Below, piece by piece: positions 37,080 through 46,619 of a stretch of 64,000 bases of DNA. The translations under genes and the position numbers were made by a program. The notes under the pieces were generated by a model, which ran no database searches, was not told where the DNA came from, and saw nothing but the letters and a program-made list of their open reading frames with translations. Numbering within the stretch: position 1 is the first letter of the stretch; each line of letters starts with the position of its first letter. Origin of the DNA: Chitinophaga skermanii (GTDB lineage Bacteria; Bacteroidota; Bacteroidia; Chitinophagales; Chitinophagaceae); the NCBI RefSeq assembly GCF_003259335.1, contig NZ_QLLL01000002.1, positions 248,001-312,000 of the forward strand, written 5' to 3'.

Positions 37080-37994
37080 ATGGAATTTGGAAGTGTAGAT
37101 ATTCACCTGTTAGACAGCATCGATTTTAAGTTAACGGCCGAACCGGCCTTCAATACCCAAACCCTTCCCGGCCAACGTGCAGCTCAGCCGAAGGTGCACA
37201 TTGGGAGTTCGTTTTGGGGCGGCAAGGAATGGGTAGGCACGGTGTACCCACGCGGTACAAACGAAGCCGACTACATGGGAAACTACACTAAGCAATTCGA
37301 CATCTTCGAACTGAATGCCACCCACTATAAGATATACGATGCTGCTACCATTGAAAAATGGGCCGCCAGGGCCGATGGACGTGATTTCCTCTTCTGCCCT
37401 AAAATACCACAAACTATTAGTCATTACAGTACGCTCACGAATACCCGGGAAGTTACAACGGCTTTTTTATCGAGTATCAGTCATTTCGGCCCGCATTTAG
37501 GACCGGTGTTTATGCAAATGGGCGAACGCTTCGGGCCTTCGCGGGTGAATGAACTAGTGGCGTATGCGAAAGACTGGCCGCGTGATGTGGAGTTGTTTAT
37601 AGAGCTTCGCCAGCCGGGTTGGTTTACTGAATTAGGCAAATGGGAATACCTGGTACAACAGTTGCGCGATTTGGGCATTGGTATAGTTATTACCGATACG
37701 GCCGGGCGCCGCGATTGCTCGCATATGCACCTTACCACAACGAAAACGTTGGTACGTTTTGTAGGTAATAATGGTCACCCTACCGACAGGCCCCGACTCG
37801 ACGATTGGGCGAACCGCACCCGTTACTGGATCGAGCAAGGTTTAGAAGAAATGTACTTCATCTTACACATGCATGGCAACGAACAAATTGCGCCCACGGT
37901 TGTGTACTTTGGTAACTTGGTAGAAGCCCAATGCGGCATCCCTGTTAAGAAACCAATTATCCGCGACGAGCCCACGCAAACGAGTCTTTTTTAA
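37080..37994 (+). CDS. DUF72 family protein (TIM-barrel-like)
   Basis: 304 residues with the DUF72 pattern: HIGSSFWGGKEWVGTVYP near residue 41, FELNATHYKIY, FLFCPKIPQTISH, VFMQMGERFGP, LFIELRQPGWF, and the C-terminal RFVGNNGHPTDRPRLDDWANR. The fold is a TIM-barrel related to sugar isomerases/endonucleases. The biochemical role of DUF72 is not settled. It is expressed alone, divergent from glgA across 145 bp. Confidence 0.9.
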   Translation: MEFGSVDIHLLDSIDFKLTAEPAFNTQTLPGQRAAQPKVHIGSSFWGGKEWVGTVYPRGTNEADYMGNYTKQFDIFELNATHYKIYDAATIEKWAARADGRDFLFCPKIPQTISHYSTLTNTREVTTAFLSSISHFGPHLGPVFMQMGERFGPSRVNELVAYAKDWPRDVELFIELRQPGWFTELGKWEYLVQQLRDLGIGIVITDTAGRRDCSHMHLTTTKTLVRFVGNNGHPTDRPRLDDWANRTRYWIEQGLEEMYFILHMHGNEQIAPTVVYFGNLVEAQCGIPVKKPIIRDEPTQTSLF

Positions 37995-38120
37995 AAAATA
38001 TTCAGTAAAGGGGGCTTAAAAAGTCCTTCCATCTAATCACATAAAAAAGTATTCGGACATTTCCTACTAACAAGCCTCGTAACAATATATTAATTTCGCC
38101 CCTTCACAATCTAGCTTGAT

Positions 38121-41048
38121 ATGTTGATGCGCGAAAAGCTTGAAGAACTCCGCCAGGACCTTGAGGGCATACTGTATACAGATGATACGATGCGTACCTT
38201 GTACGCCACAGATGCTTCTGCTTACCGGGAAATGCCGTTGGCCGTGGCGATTCCATCGAATGAAACTGATCTAAAGAAATTAATTGCATTTGCACGAAAA
38301 GAGAAAACGTCGTTAATTCCCCGTACCGCGGGTACCTCCTTAGCCGGCCAAGTAGTGGGCAATGGCATCGTGGTAGACGTATCGCGTGCATTTACCAAGA
38401 TATTAGAATTGAACGCCGCTGAGAACTGGGTACGTGTACAACCCGGTGTTATCCGCGACGAGTTGAATATGTACTTAAAGCCTCATGGCTTGTACTTTGG
38501 CCCTGAAACGTCTACCGCTAACCGTGCTATGATTGGTGGTATGGTGGGGAATAACTCGTGTGGTTCGAACTCGGTGGTGTACGGCAGTACCCGCGAGCAC
38601 TTAATTTCTGCGAAAGCGTTGTTGAGTGATGGTAGTGAAGTAGAATTTGCTGAAATGGATATTGATACCTTTCATGCAAAGTGCGACAGTGCCGAGAATG
38701 AATTGGAAAGAAAGATTTACCAACAAATACGCAGCATATTAAGCGTGCCTGCTCACCAGGACGAGATCCGTAAGGAATTCCCCAAGAAAAGCATTCCCCG
38801 CAGGAATACAGGCTACGCTATCGACCTATTATTGGAAACGGCGCCCTTTACATTGGGGGCAGAGAACTTCAATTTCTGCAAACTGATTGCCGGTTCTGAA
38901 GGCACCTTGGCATTTATCACGGAGATAAAACTCCATGTAGATCCTATTCCGCCGAAAGAAACGGGCTTGATGTGTATTCACTTTAACTCGGTAGATGAAT
39001 CGCTCCGCGCGAACATCATTGCCATGAAATACAAACCGAGTGCGAGCGAGTTGATCGATCATTTCATATTAGAATGTACCAAGGATAATATCGAGCAACG
39101 TAAGAACCGTTTCTTCGTACAAGGCGACCCGGGCGCCATCCTGGTAGTTGAATTCTGTAGAGATACCCGTGAAGCCATTACGGAGATTGCGACACAAATG
39201 CAAGCCGAGATACAAGCGGCGGGTTTGGGTTACCACTTCCCTATTTTGTTTGGTGATGACACGAAGAAAATCTGGACTTTGCGCAAAGCGGGTTTAGGCT
39301 TATTGTCGAACTTACCGGGCGATGAAAAGGCCGTGCCGGTGATTGAAGATACAGCAGTAGCGGTGGAAGATTTGCCGGATTTCATAGCCGACTTCAATAA
39401 AATACTACAACAATACGATTTGCATGCCGTGCATTACGCGCATGCGGGCAGCGGGGAGATTCACCTTCGCCCCATCATCAACTTAAAAACACAAGAAGGC
39501 AATGCTTTATTCCGCACCATCGCGGAGGAGATTGCCACCTTGGTGAAGAAGTACAATGGCTCGTTGAGTGGCGAGCATGGTGATGGACGCTTACGGGGTG
39601 AATTTATCCAGCAAATGGTGGGTGAAAAGAACTACCAATTGCTTCGTCAACTGAAATATACTTGGGACCCGGAGAACATCTTCAACCCGAATAAGATCGT
39701 AGACACGCCATCGATGAATAGCATGTTACGCTACGAACCGGGCAAGAAAGCTCCTAGCTTACAAACGATCTTCCACTTCCCTGATCAAACCATGCTACAG
39801 CATGCCGAGCAGTGCAACGGTTCCGGCGATTGTAGGAAAACACAATTAAGCGGCGGCACCATGTGTCCTAGTTACATGGCCACCCGCAACGAGAAAGACA
39901 CCACCCGTGCACGCGCCAACATACTCCGCGAGTTTTTGACGAACAGCACGAAAGAGAATAAATTCGACCACGAGGAGATTTACGAGGTATTGGACTTATG
40001 CTTAGCCTGTAAAGGCTGTAAATCTGAATGTCCTTCGAACGTGGATATGGCGAAATTGAAAATGGAGTTCTTGCAGCATTATTACGATGCGAACGGCGTT
40101 CCCTTCCGCAATAAGCTAATCGCCAACTTCAGTGGCAGCATGCGTTTAGCGTCTATTACGCCGGGTTTATTTAACTGGGCCGTGAAGAATAACACCACCG
40201 GCAAGCTGATCAAGAAAATATCCGGCTTTGCTGTGGATCGTTCTATGCCTACGTTGGAAAGTACCACGTTACGCAAATGGTACAATAAAAACGTGCGCAA
40301 TACCCATCGCGCTGATAATAAACGCGTGTACTTATTCTGCGATGAGTTCACCAACTTCAACGATACGAGTGTTGGTATTAAAGCATTACAACTTTTGCAA
40401 CGTTTGGGGTATACGGTAGAAATGATTGATCACCCGGAAAGTGCGCGAGCATTGATGTCGAAAGGCATGTTACGGAAAGCGAAGAAGATAGCAGAACAAA
40501 ACGTACAAATCTTCCATGGTATTGTTTCAGAAAATACACCATTGCTAGGAATTGAACCTTCCGCGATTTTGAGTTTTAGAGATGAATATCCCGATTTAGT
40601 AAGTGCCGAACTGCGTACGAAAGCACAACAATTAGCGAAGCATGTGTACTTAATCGATGAGTTTATTGCCAATGAAATCGATAAAGGTCATATCACCGCT
40701 GCGCAGTTTACCGATGCACCGCAACAAATCAAATTGCACGGTCATTGCCAGCAGAAAGCGTTATCGGGTACAGCACACAGTAAGAAAATGTTGAGCTTAC
40801 CGGCCAACTACAGCGTAGATGTTATTCCATCGGGCTGTTGCGGTATGGCGGGTTCATTTGGTTACGAGAAGGAGCACTTTGATATTTCCATGCAAATTGG
40901 CGAATTGGTATTATTCCCAGCCGTAAGAAAAGCGGCACCTGGCACTATTATAGCCGCACCGGGTACGAGCTGTAGGCACCAAGTGAAAGATGGCACCGGC
41001 GTAATAGCCAAGCATCCTGTAGAAGTGTTGTTTGAGGCTTTGAAATAA
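38121..41048 (+). CDS. Fused FAD-linked oxidase and Fe-S/CCG-domain oxidoreductase (GlcD-GlcF or YdiJ type)
   Basis: 975 residues joining two enzymes. Residues about 20-560 form a VAO-type FAD-binding domain (PRTAGTSLAGQVVGNGIVVD, IGGMVGNNSCGSNS, AGSEGTLAFITEI) and the FAD-linked oxidase C-terminal domain (HYAHAGSGEIHLRP, GEHGDGRLRGEF). Then come two cysteine clusters (CNGSGDC...TMCPSY and CLACKGCKSECPSNVD) and a C-terminal cysteine-rich part with GHCQQKAL and SGCCGMAGSFGYE. The family oxidises 2-hydroxy acids such as D-lactate, glycolate or 2-hydroxyglutarate, passing electrons to quinone. The exact substrate is unknown. It is monocistronic, with a terminator at 41076. Confidence 0.92.
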   Translation: MLMREKLEELRQDLEGILYTDDTMRTLYATDASAYREMPLAVAIPSNETDLKKLIAFARKEKTSLIPRTAGTSLAGQVVGNGIVVDVSRAFTKILELNAAENWVRVQPGVIRDELNMYLKPHGLYFGPETSTANRAMIGGMVGNNSCGSNSVVYGSTREHLISAKALLSDGSEVEFAEMDIDTFHAKCDSAENELERKIYQQIRSILSVPAHQDEIRKEFPKKSIPRRNTGYAIDLLLETAPFTLGAENFNFCKLIAGSEGTLAFITEIKLHVDPIPPKETGLMCIHFNSVDESLRANIIAMKYKPSASELIDHFILECTKDNIEQRKNRFFVQGDPGAILVVEFCRDTREAITEIATQMQAEIQAAGLGYHFPILFGDDTKKIWTLRKAGLGLLSNLPGDEKAVPVIEDTAVAVEDLPDFIADFNKILQQYDLHAVHYAHAGSGEIHLRPIINLKTQEGNALFRTIAEEIATLVKKYNGSLSGEHGDGRLRGEFIQQMVGEKNYQLLRQLKYTWDPENIFNPNKIVDTPSMNSMLRYEPGKKAPSLQTIFHFPDQTMLQHAEQCNGSGDCRKTQLSGGTMCPSYMATRNEKDTTRARANILREFLTNSTKENKFDHEEIYEVLDLCLACKGCKSECPSNVDMAKLKMEFLQHYYDANGVPFRNKLIANFSGSMRLASITPGLFNWAVKNNTTGKLIKKISGFAVDRSMPTLESTTLRKWYNKNVRNTHRADNKRVYLFCDEFTNFNDTSVGIKALQLLQRLGYTVEMIDHPESARALMSKGMLRKAKKIAEQNVQIFHGIVSENTPLLGIEPSAILSFRDEYPDLVSAELRTKAQQLAKHVYLIDEFIANEIDKGHITAAQFTDAPQQIKLHGHCQQKALSGTAHSKKMLSLPANYSVDVIPSGCCGMAGSFGYEKEHFDISMQIGELVLFPAVRKAAPGTIIAAPGTSCRHQVKDGTGVIAKHPVEVLFEALK

Positions 41049-41075
41049 TAGATAGCTTATCAATGATTGATATAT

Positions 41076-41107
41076 ACGCCTCACGGGTTTCGTGGGGCGT
41101 TTTTTTT
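41076..41107 (+). terminator. Intrinsic terminator after the FAD/Fe-S oxidoreductase
   Basis: 10-bp stem ACGCCTCACG/CGTGGGGCGT (one G-U pair), 5-nt loop, seven T or more, ending 2 bp before the stop of the convergent gene at 41109. Confidence 0.88.
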
Positions 41108-41108
41108 A

Positions 41109-41534
41109 TTATTCTTCGCTCAATGGTGCTTGCCCTTCAACGAAGTATTTTTTTGCATCTTTTTTGAAGTAACCATACAACACCCAGCCCTTGCCTTTCG
41201 GTTTCAAATATGCCCAAGAACCGGCATTCAATTCAAATTGCATTTCATTTCCATTTACGAGTACAGTTCCTACATACGAGCAAGGCCACGTGTTGTAGAG
41301 GTCGTGCAAAGTGGGGCCATCCATTTGCTTCATGTTCAACAATAAGTAGGCAATTTTATCAGCCGTTAATGTCCATTTTTCACAATCAACTTTTGAATCT
41401 TTCCACCAGCGACTAGATGTATCGTACTCTTTTTTGAAGGAGCATACTTTGATAGTGGGCTTTTTGGCTTGAAATGAAGTGAGGGTTGTAGTTATTCCTA
41501 CAATGAGGAATACAACGAACAATGATTTTAACAT
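41109..41534 (-). CDS. Small secreted protein of unknown function
   Basis: 141 residues. I do not recognise a family. The N-terminus is a clear signal peptide (MLKSLFVVFLIVGITTTLTSFQA). The mature part of about 118 residues has three cysteines (in KVCSF, VDCEKW and WPCSY) and is rich in W, Y and K. A repeated WxxLxxG-like aromatic pattern near the end suggests a small beta fold. The odd number of cysteines leaves one unpaired. It is probably periplasmic or outer-membrane associated. Convergent with the FAD oxidoreductase and upstream of nothing on its strand. Confidence 0.7.
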   Translation of the reverse strand: MLKSLFVVFLIVGITTTLTSFQAKKPTIKVCSFKKEYDTSSRWWKDSKVDCEKWTLTADKIAYLLLNMKQMDGPTLHDLYNTWPCSYVGTVLVNGNEMQFELNAGSWAYLKPKGKGWVLYGYFKKDAKKYFVEGQAPLSEE

Positions 41535-41693
41535 GGCATAATTGGGTTTAATGTTGCTTGAATGTTTACGTCGTAACTCCTATCATTGTATAATTCTCTT
41601 CGAATGTTTCTATGTGTATCGTTCAAATAGCTTCGTTACCTTGGCGACTTATGTTGTTAGCTGTATTTGCTTGGGCTATAGCATCATCCCCAT

Positions 41694-41736
41694 TTATTTT
41701 ACCGGCCGAGATATTATCTTCCAACCGGTAAAATAA
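41694..41736. repeat. Perfect 12-bp inverted repeat downstream of the TonB receptor
   Basis: TTATTTTACCGG (41694-41705) and CCGGTAAAATAA (41725-41736) with a 19-nt spacer, 22 bp after the receptor stop codon. There is no T run on the minus strand, so it is not a classic terminator. It could protect the 3' end of the receptor mRNA or be a protein-binding dyad for the neighbouring genes. Confidence 0.7.
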
Positions 41737-41757
41737 GATGTAGTATTTTATTTATTC

Positions 41758-44013
41758 TTAAAAGAAATACGACAAGCTCGCCTTTAAGAAAAATGGCGTA
41801 CCCGGTGTAAAGTGTATTTCCGACACAGGCGCTACTTCATTGGCTAGCCTGCTTTCTGTATCGAATTGTGTTTCTTTCCACTTGGTATCGAATACGTTCT
41901 GCACATTCAAGCCTATTTCGAACTTGCGTTTGCTATAGGTTACGCCGGCATCGGCTACGAAATAACCTTTTGCGATTACGCTATTATCTTCGTTGGCTGG
42001 GCGATCGCCCATGTAGCGGTAACGCATAAACGCGTTGATACCCATTTTACTACGGTAGGTAATGCCGCCTGTGCTTGTAAAACGTGGGCTGAGTGGTAAG
42101 TAATTCTCGCCTTTGGCTTCTTCTACCGCGCGACCGTGGGCATAGTTTGCATCGGCATCGAGATACAACCAGTTAGTGGGTTGGTAACGAACGGATACAT
42201 CGAATCCCATGCGGCGACTTTTCCCACTGGGTTCAACCACGCCTTCATCACCCACATATACAAACTCTTGGTCGAGCCAGAGGTACCACAAAGCAGCATT
42301 AATCAACAAGTTCTTCGTTGGTTTCAAGATAGTACCCAAATCGCTGCCATAACCTGCCGGTAAAACTTGGCGGCCATCTTGCTTTACTACTACGCGGGTA
42401 TCGTTCGAGTGGAAGCCTTTACCGGAATTAAGGTACAAGTAAGCGAATTCGCTCGCTTTATATTGTAGGTTCAATTTCGGGCTTACCGTGTTGCCACCTG
42501 CGGTAGATTTGGTGTTATTCTCCAGCTTGTCTTTATACCCCATTTCGAAATGATCGAAACGTAGGCCACCACTGAGGGTAAAACGTTGACTTAATTCGAT
42601 GGATTCCATCCAATAGGCCGCTAGGTTTAATTCGTTAATATCGCCTAGCTTAATAGGATCGATCAAAGTAGACCTGTCTTTTGTATGCGACAATTCCGAG
42701 TTATTGGTTTTATCGTACCGCACATTGATGCCTACTTCTGAAGATAGCTTCTTATTCCCCCAATACCCATTCTTCACATAGCTACCATTGTAGCCAAACA
42801 AATTACGATCCTCGTGTTGCTTAATTTGATCACCATTCACCTCGTCGTTGAGGAAAAAAGTGAAATTAGAGAACAAGGTGAATTTATAATGCGAGTAGAA
42901 CACTTGGTTCTTCAAATACGCATCGTGGTTCAAAGTAGTAACTGTTTGTACATTCGCATTGGTACGCGACGTTTTACCACCTTCATTTGGATCAATAGCC
43001 CCAAACCAAGAGATACTGCCATCTTTCACCGCGCGATCGGGAATTTGGCCCGATGCATCCCAACTACTTGTAAAGGTAGAAGCACTGGCCGTTAACGTTG
43101 TTTGGGGTGAAATACGACCATGGTACTTCCCAAACAAGTTCAAACGGTTAAAATCTTGCGGATGATCGAAATATCCTTTGCTATACATGTATTCACTGGC
43201 AATGAAAGCAGATTGTTCGTTTGCTTTGGCTTTTTCTCCTAACAAATCGAACATACCTACACCCCGCCAAGTATTAAAGGCACCGGCTTCAAGTTTTACC
43301 ATGCTATTCGTTAGTACATCCTTCGTTTTGAAATCGACGAAACCGGCTGTATTTAGGTTGCCTTTATCGGCATAGTAAGGCCCCTTCTTAAAATCGACTT
43401 GCTGAATGAGTTCCGGGATGAGGAAGTGCAAATCGGCATAACCTTGCCCGTGTGCGTGCGACACCATGTTCACCGGCATACCATCGGCCGTGATATTGAT
43501 ATCGGTACCATGATCGATATCGAAACCACGGAGGAAGATTTGTTCGGCTTTACCGCCACCGGCATGTTGACCAATAAACAACCCGGGAACCATGCGTAAT
43601 ACCTCTTGCGAGTTATTGACAGCCCGGAGTTTGATATCCATTTGGCTAATAGGCTTAAACGGGTTGTTGGCGGCCTGTGCCACGGACACTTCCTTTAGTT
43701 GAACACTCACCGCTGCGAGTGCCACTTTAAAATCGGCTTGTAGCTGAGCAACTGCGAAGGCTTGGGTGGTATAGCCAATCGCGGAAATATATACTGAATC
43801 TGTACCGGCTGGAATTTTCACTGTAAAGCGGCCGTGTACATCGGTATTAACTTGTTGGGTAGAGGAACGGAAACGCAGGTTAGCTGCTTCTATGGGTTGT
43901 TGGGTGCTAGCGTCGATCACGCGACCTTTGGCCGTTCGCTCTTGCGCTTGCACTGAAGCGCTGAAACATAACAATAGGGTAAAGAAAAGTAGATTTCTCC
44001 GCATAATAAGCAT
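41758..44013 (-). CDS. TonB-dependent outer-membrane receptor with CarboxypepD_reg-like N-terminal domain
   Basis: 751 residues: a signal peptide (cut after SVQAQ), a carboxypeptidase-regulatory-like beta domain (about 27-105, KGRVIDASTQQPIEAANL), a plug domain (about 110-230, VPGLFIGQHAGGGKAEQIFLRGFDIDHGTDINITADGMPVN split over two motifs) and a 22-strand-type barrel ending in an aromatic residue (SLSYFF). The His-containing VSHAHGQGYADLHF segment is typical of one receptor subgroup. It imports a ligand, possibly a metal chelate, using TonB energy. It is divergent from the efflux operon at 44179, with 165 bp between them, so the two may be co-regulated. The ligand is unknown. Confidence 0.9.
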   Translation of the reverse strand: MLIMRRNLLFFTLLLCFSASVQAQERTAKGRVIDASTQQPIEAANLRFRSSTQQVNTDVHGRFTVKIPAGTDSVYISAIGYTTQAFAVAQLQADFKVALAAVSVQLKEVSVAQAANNPFKPISQMDIKLRAVNNSQEVLRMVPGLFIGQHAGGGKAEQIFLRGFDIDHGTDINITADGMPVNMVSHAHGQGYADLHFLIPELIQQVDFKKGPYYADKGNLNTAGFVDFKTKDVLTNSMVKLEAGAFNTWRGVGMFDLLGEKAKANEQSAFIASEYMYSKGYFDHPQDFNRLNLFGKYHGRISPQTTLTASASTFTSSWDASGQIPDRAVKDGSISWFGAIDPNEGGKTSRTNANVQTVTTLNHDAYLKNQVFYSHYKFTLFSNFTFFLNDEVNGDQIKQHEDRNLFGYNGSYVKNGYWGNKKLSSEVGINVRYDKTNNSELSHTKDRSTLIDPIKLGDINELNLAAYWMESIELSQRFTLSGGLRFDHFEMGYKDKLENNTKSTAGGNTVSPKLNLQYKASEFAYLYLNSGKGFHSNDTRVVVKQDGRQVLPAGYGSDLGTILKPTKNLLINAALWYLWLDQEFVYVGDEGVVEPSGKSRRMGFDVSVRYQPTNWLYLDADANYAHGRAVEEAKGENYLPLSPRFTSTGGITYRSKMGINAFMRYRYMGDRPANEDNSVIAKGYFVADAGVTYSKRKFEIGLNVQNVFDTKWKETQFDTESRLANEVAPVSEIHFTPGTPFFLKASLSYFF

Positions 44014-44178
44014 AGGTCAATTTGGTTGATGGGCGAAATTACTAAAAAGCGCCCGCTTTATCCTCTTAAATAGATAAGCGGTGCATACAATTGATTGTTT
44101 AACAAAATTTATGATTTGGGTGTTATAGTGGGAAATACGAACAATTTTAACCGGTATTACCAACAAATTATACCATGC

Positions 44179-45633
44179 ATGAATTGGAATTTGCCACTAG
44201 CAACAATACTATCCGTACTGGTTTTTAGCATCCCTGCAGCCGCCCAAGAGGGCCACACCACGTTGGCAACATGTTTATCGATTGCACATCGCAATAACAT
44301 CGCCATCAACCAAGCACAACGATCGCTGAACGCTCGTCAATACCAAGTAAAAGCCGAAAATGCCACGTATTATCCCAAGGTGGATTTATTGGCCGGTTAC
44401 AACTATCTTTCTAAACCATTGGAAGTAAACTTGGAGCAGGTGCGGGGTGGGATTATTAATGGTTCTTCGGCACAAGTCACCAACGGCGCGAACGAGGTAT
44501 TCAAACAAATTACGGGGAACGATTTACCACAAAATGTGCAAGACAATATCAACAAAGTATCGAAAGATATTTTGGGTGCATTTTATCCTAACTACAACCC
44601 GGCATTAGCCCAACAATCGTATTTCACTTCATCGCTCATATTACGACAACCTATTTACCTCGGCGGCAAATTAGCCGTTGCCAGGGATGTAGCCCATGCC
44701 GAACTCCGTTCTGGCGAAGCCAATATAGAATTGGTAGGTAAAGAATTGGATTACGCGGTGGCTACGAACTACATCCGCGTGTTATACAGCAATACACTTA
44801 TGCGGGCGCAAGACCGGATTATATTGGCAATGGAACGGTATGAACGTATGGCAGAATCGTTGGTTCGCAACGAAATCATTCCTCCTTATCAAAAAAACTG
44901 GGCCAGCGTGGCCGTCATCCATGCGCGTACCCGTAAGAACAACCAGGAGTTGGATAAGATGAATGCCATGGTGGAGTTGAAGCGTTTATTGCAAATACCG
45001 CAAGATTCGAACCTCGTGATTACCGATACCCTTCGCTATGCTGTTACCGAAGTAGAGCAACCCCAAGCAGATTTCTGGCGCTCCTCGCCTACTTATAAAG
45101 CCATTGAAACAAAAACAGCACTGGCACAATCGACTGTTAAGGCGAGTAAATCGTTGCAGTTACCTAATATTTTCGCTATTGCGAATGTGCAATTGTACCA
45201 ACACGATTTACCTATTACTATTCCGCCATGGTTAGTAGGCGTTGAATTACAATGGAACCTATTCAGCGGTTTCGCCAATACACGCCGGGTGAAAGCATCG
45301 CAGGAATTTTTAGCGGCGGCTAAACTAGCCAATGCTAATACCCAACAAATTATTGAAGCCGGTGCGCAAGTTTCCCGCAACCAAGTGATGATGTTACAGA
45401 AAGACATTGCCGCCTTAGATGCTGCTTGGAAGCAAGCGATGGTAACAACGAAGCAAATTAGTGAGCGATTGGAAAACCAAATGTCGTCGGTAAAGGACGT
45501 AAATGACGCGTTGTTGGTAGAAGAGGAAATCGGTAAAGCGTATAACACGGCGGTGCTGGGTTATTGGATTGCACTCGCCACATATTATAACATCTTGGGC
45601 ACGCCCCAACAAATCGTATCGTATATCCCATGA
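44179..45633 (+). CDS. TolC-family outer-membrane efflux protein
   Basis: 484 residues from the ATG at 44179 (MNWNLPLATILSVLVF, signal cut near AAAQE); an open frame extends to a TTG at 44095 but that would bury the signal peptide. Two OEP repeats are visible as long helical hairpins (TTLATCLSIAHRNNIAINQAQ; the second near VKASKSLQLPNIFAIANVQ) with a beta-barrel segment. It forms the outer-membrane exit duct of a tripartite exporter. It is the first gene of an operon, and its stop overlaps the hlyD-like ATG by 4 bp. Confidence 0.9.
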   Translation: MNWNLPLATILSVLVFSIPAAAQEGHTTLATCLSIAHRNNIAINQAQRSLNARQYQVKAENATYYPKVDLLAGYNYLSKPLEVNLEQVRGGIINGSSAQVTNGANEVFKQITGNDLPQNVQDNINKVSKDILGAFYPNYNPALAQQSYFTSSLILRQPIYLGGKLAVARDVAHAELRSGEANIELVGKELDYAVATNYIRVLYSNTLMRAQDRIILAMERYERMAESLVRNEIIPPYQKNWASVAVIHARTRKNNQELDKMNAMVELKRLLQIPQDSNLVITDTLRYAVTEVEQPQADFWRSSPTYKAIETKTALAQSTVKASKSLQLPNIFAIANVQLYQHDLPITIPPWLVGVELQWNLFSGFANTRRVKASQEFLAAAKLANANTQQIIEAGAQVSRNQVMMLQKDIAALDAAWKQAMVTTKQISERLENQMSSVKDVNDALLVEEEIGKAYNTAVLGYWIALATYYNILGTPQQIVSYIP

Positions 45634-46619
45634 AGCAATTTTTAAAGAATTACTGGGCCTTGTTCATCCCCGTGGTCATTCTCTTGATCGCCTTGTATTA
45701 CTTGATGAAGTCGCCCGCGGAAAACACCAAACAACCCATTGGCATGGTGGATGCTTCTTACGTTGACGTAGCAGCAGAATTCCCCGGCCGGTTGGATTCA
45801 TTGCTCGTGCATGAAGGCGATACAGTGCGTAAAGGTCAGCTCCTGGGCGTGTTACGAACCACGGAAATTGATGCCATTCGTAAACAAGCATTGGCAGCTA
45901 TAGAAGCAGCGGAAAGCCAGGTGAAGTTATTGGAAAAAGGGGCGCGGCCGGAATTGGTACAATCGGCAGGGAAGCTGTACAAGATCGCCCAAGATCAATA
46001 CGATTTAGCACAGAAAACTTTCCAGCGTATGGAAAGGTTGTACAATGATAGCGTAGTATCTGGTCAAGAAAAAGACATCATTTACTTCAAATACCAAGCG
46101 GCTAAAAAGGAAATGGAAATTGCCCGGCTCAACCAGCAGATGTTAGAAAAAGGAACACAACCAGAGATTGTACAAACAGCCACTGCTATTTTAAAGCAAG
46201 CGCAACAAGGCTACGAGCTTACCAAGGCGCTCACGGATAATACCCGTATATATGCGCCTGCCGATGGGATCATTTCATCTCTCATTACCCACGAAGGCGA
46301 GATTGTATCGATTGGTTACCCGATGATGACCTTGCAGAAAGACAATTCCTACATTTTGCGTTTCAATATCCGGCAGGATTTGGGAGGCAAATTCCCTGTA
46401 GGCGCAGTAACGAAAGCGACAGTACCGGGATGTACGCCCGAGCAGTTCGATGTACGCGTAAGTACCGTATCGCCTTCGTTAGATTTTGCGAATTGGGTGC
46501 CTACGAGCGACAAAGGCAAATTTGAAATGAAAACCTTCACGATAGAATTTAAACCCGTTGACTTGTCGTCTATTAAAGGCTTGCGCCCCGGGATGACGGC
46601 AGCGATTGCTATACCATGA
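45630..46619 (+). CDS. HlyD-family periplasmic adaptor
   Basis: 329 residues: one N-terminal membrane anchor (WALFIPVVILLIALYYLM), a biotinyl-lipoyl-like domain (SYVDVAAEFPGRLDSLLVHEGDTVRKGQLLGVL), a coiled-coil hairpin (about 80-190) and the second lipoyl half (RIYAPADGIISSLITHEGEIV). It bridges the inner-membrane transporter and the TolC duct. 4-bp overlaps on both sides show tight translational coupling. The arrangement resembles E. coli YhiI with YhhJ-type permeases. Confidence 0.9.
   Translation: MKQFLKNYWALFIPVVILLIALYYLMKSPAENTKQPIGMVDASYVDVAAEFPGRLDSLLVHEGDTVRKGQLLGVLRTTEIDAIRKQALAAIEAAESQVKLLEKGARPELVQSAGKLYKIAQDQYDLAQKTFQRMERLYNDSVVSGQEKDIIYFKYQAAKKEMEIARLNQQMLEKGTQPEIVQTATAILKQAQQGYELTKALTDNTRIYAPADGIISSLITHEGEIVSIGYPMMTLQKDNSYILRFNIRQDLGGKFPVGAVTKATVPGCTPEQFDVRVSTVSPSLDFANWVPTSDKGKFEMKTFTIEFKPVDLSSIKGLRPGMTAAIAIP

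Noticed and set aside
41542..41736. 64-codon open frame between the secreted protein and the TonB receptor
   Set aside because: It covers the inverted repeat and has no promoter, signal or recognisable domain.
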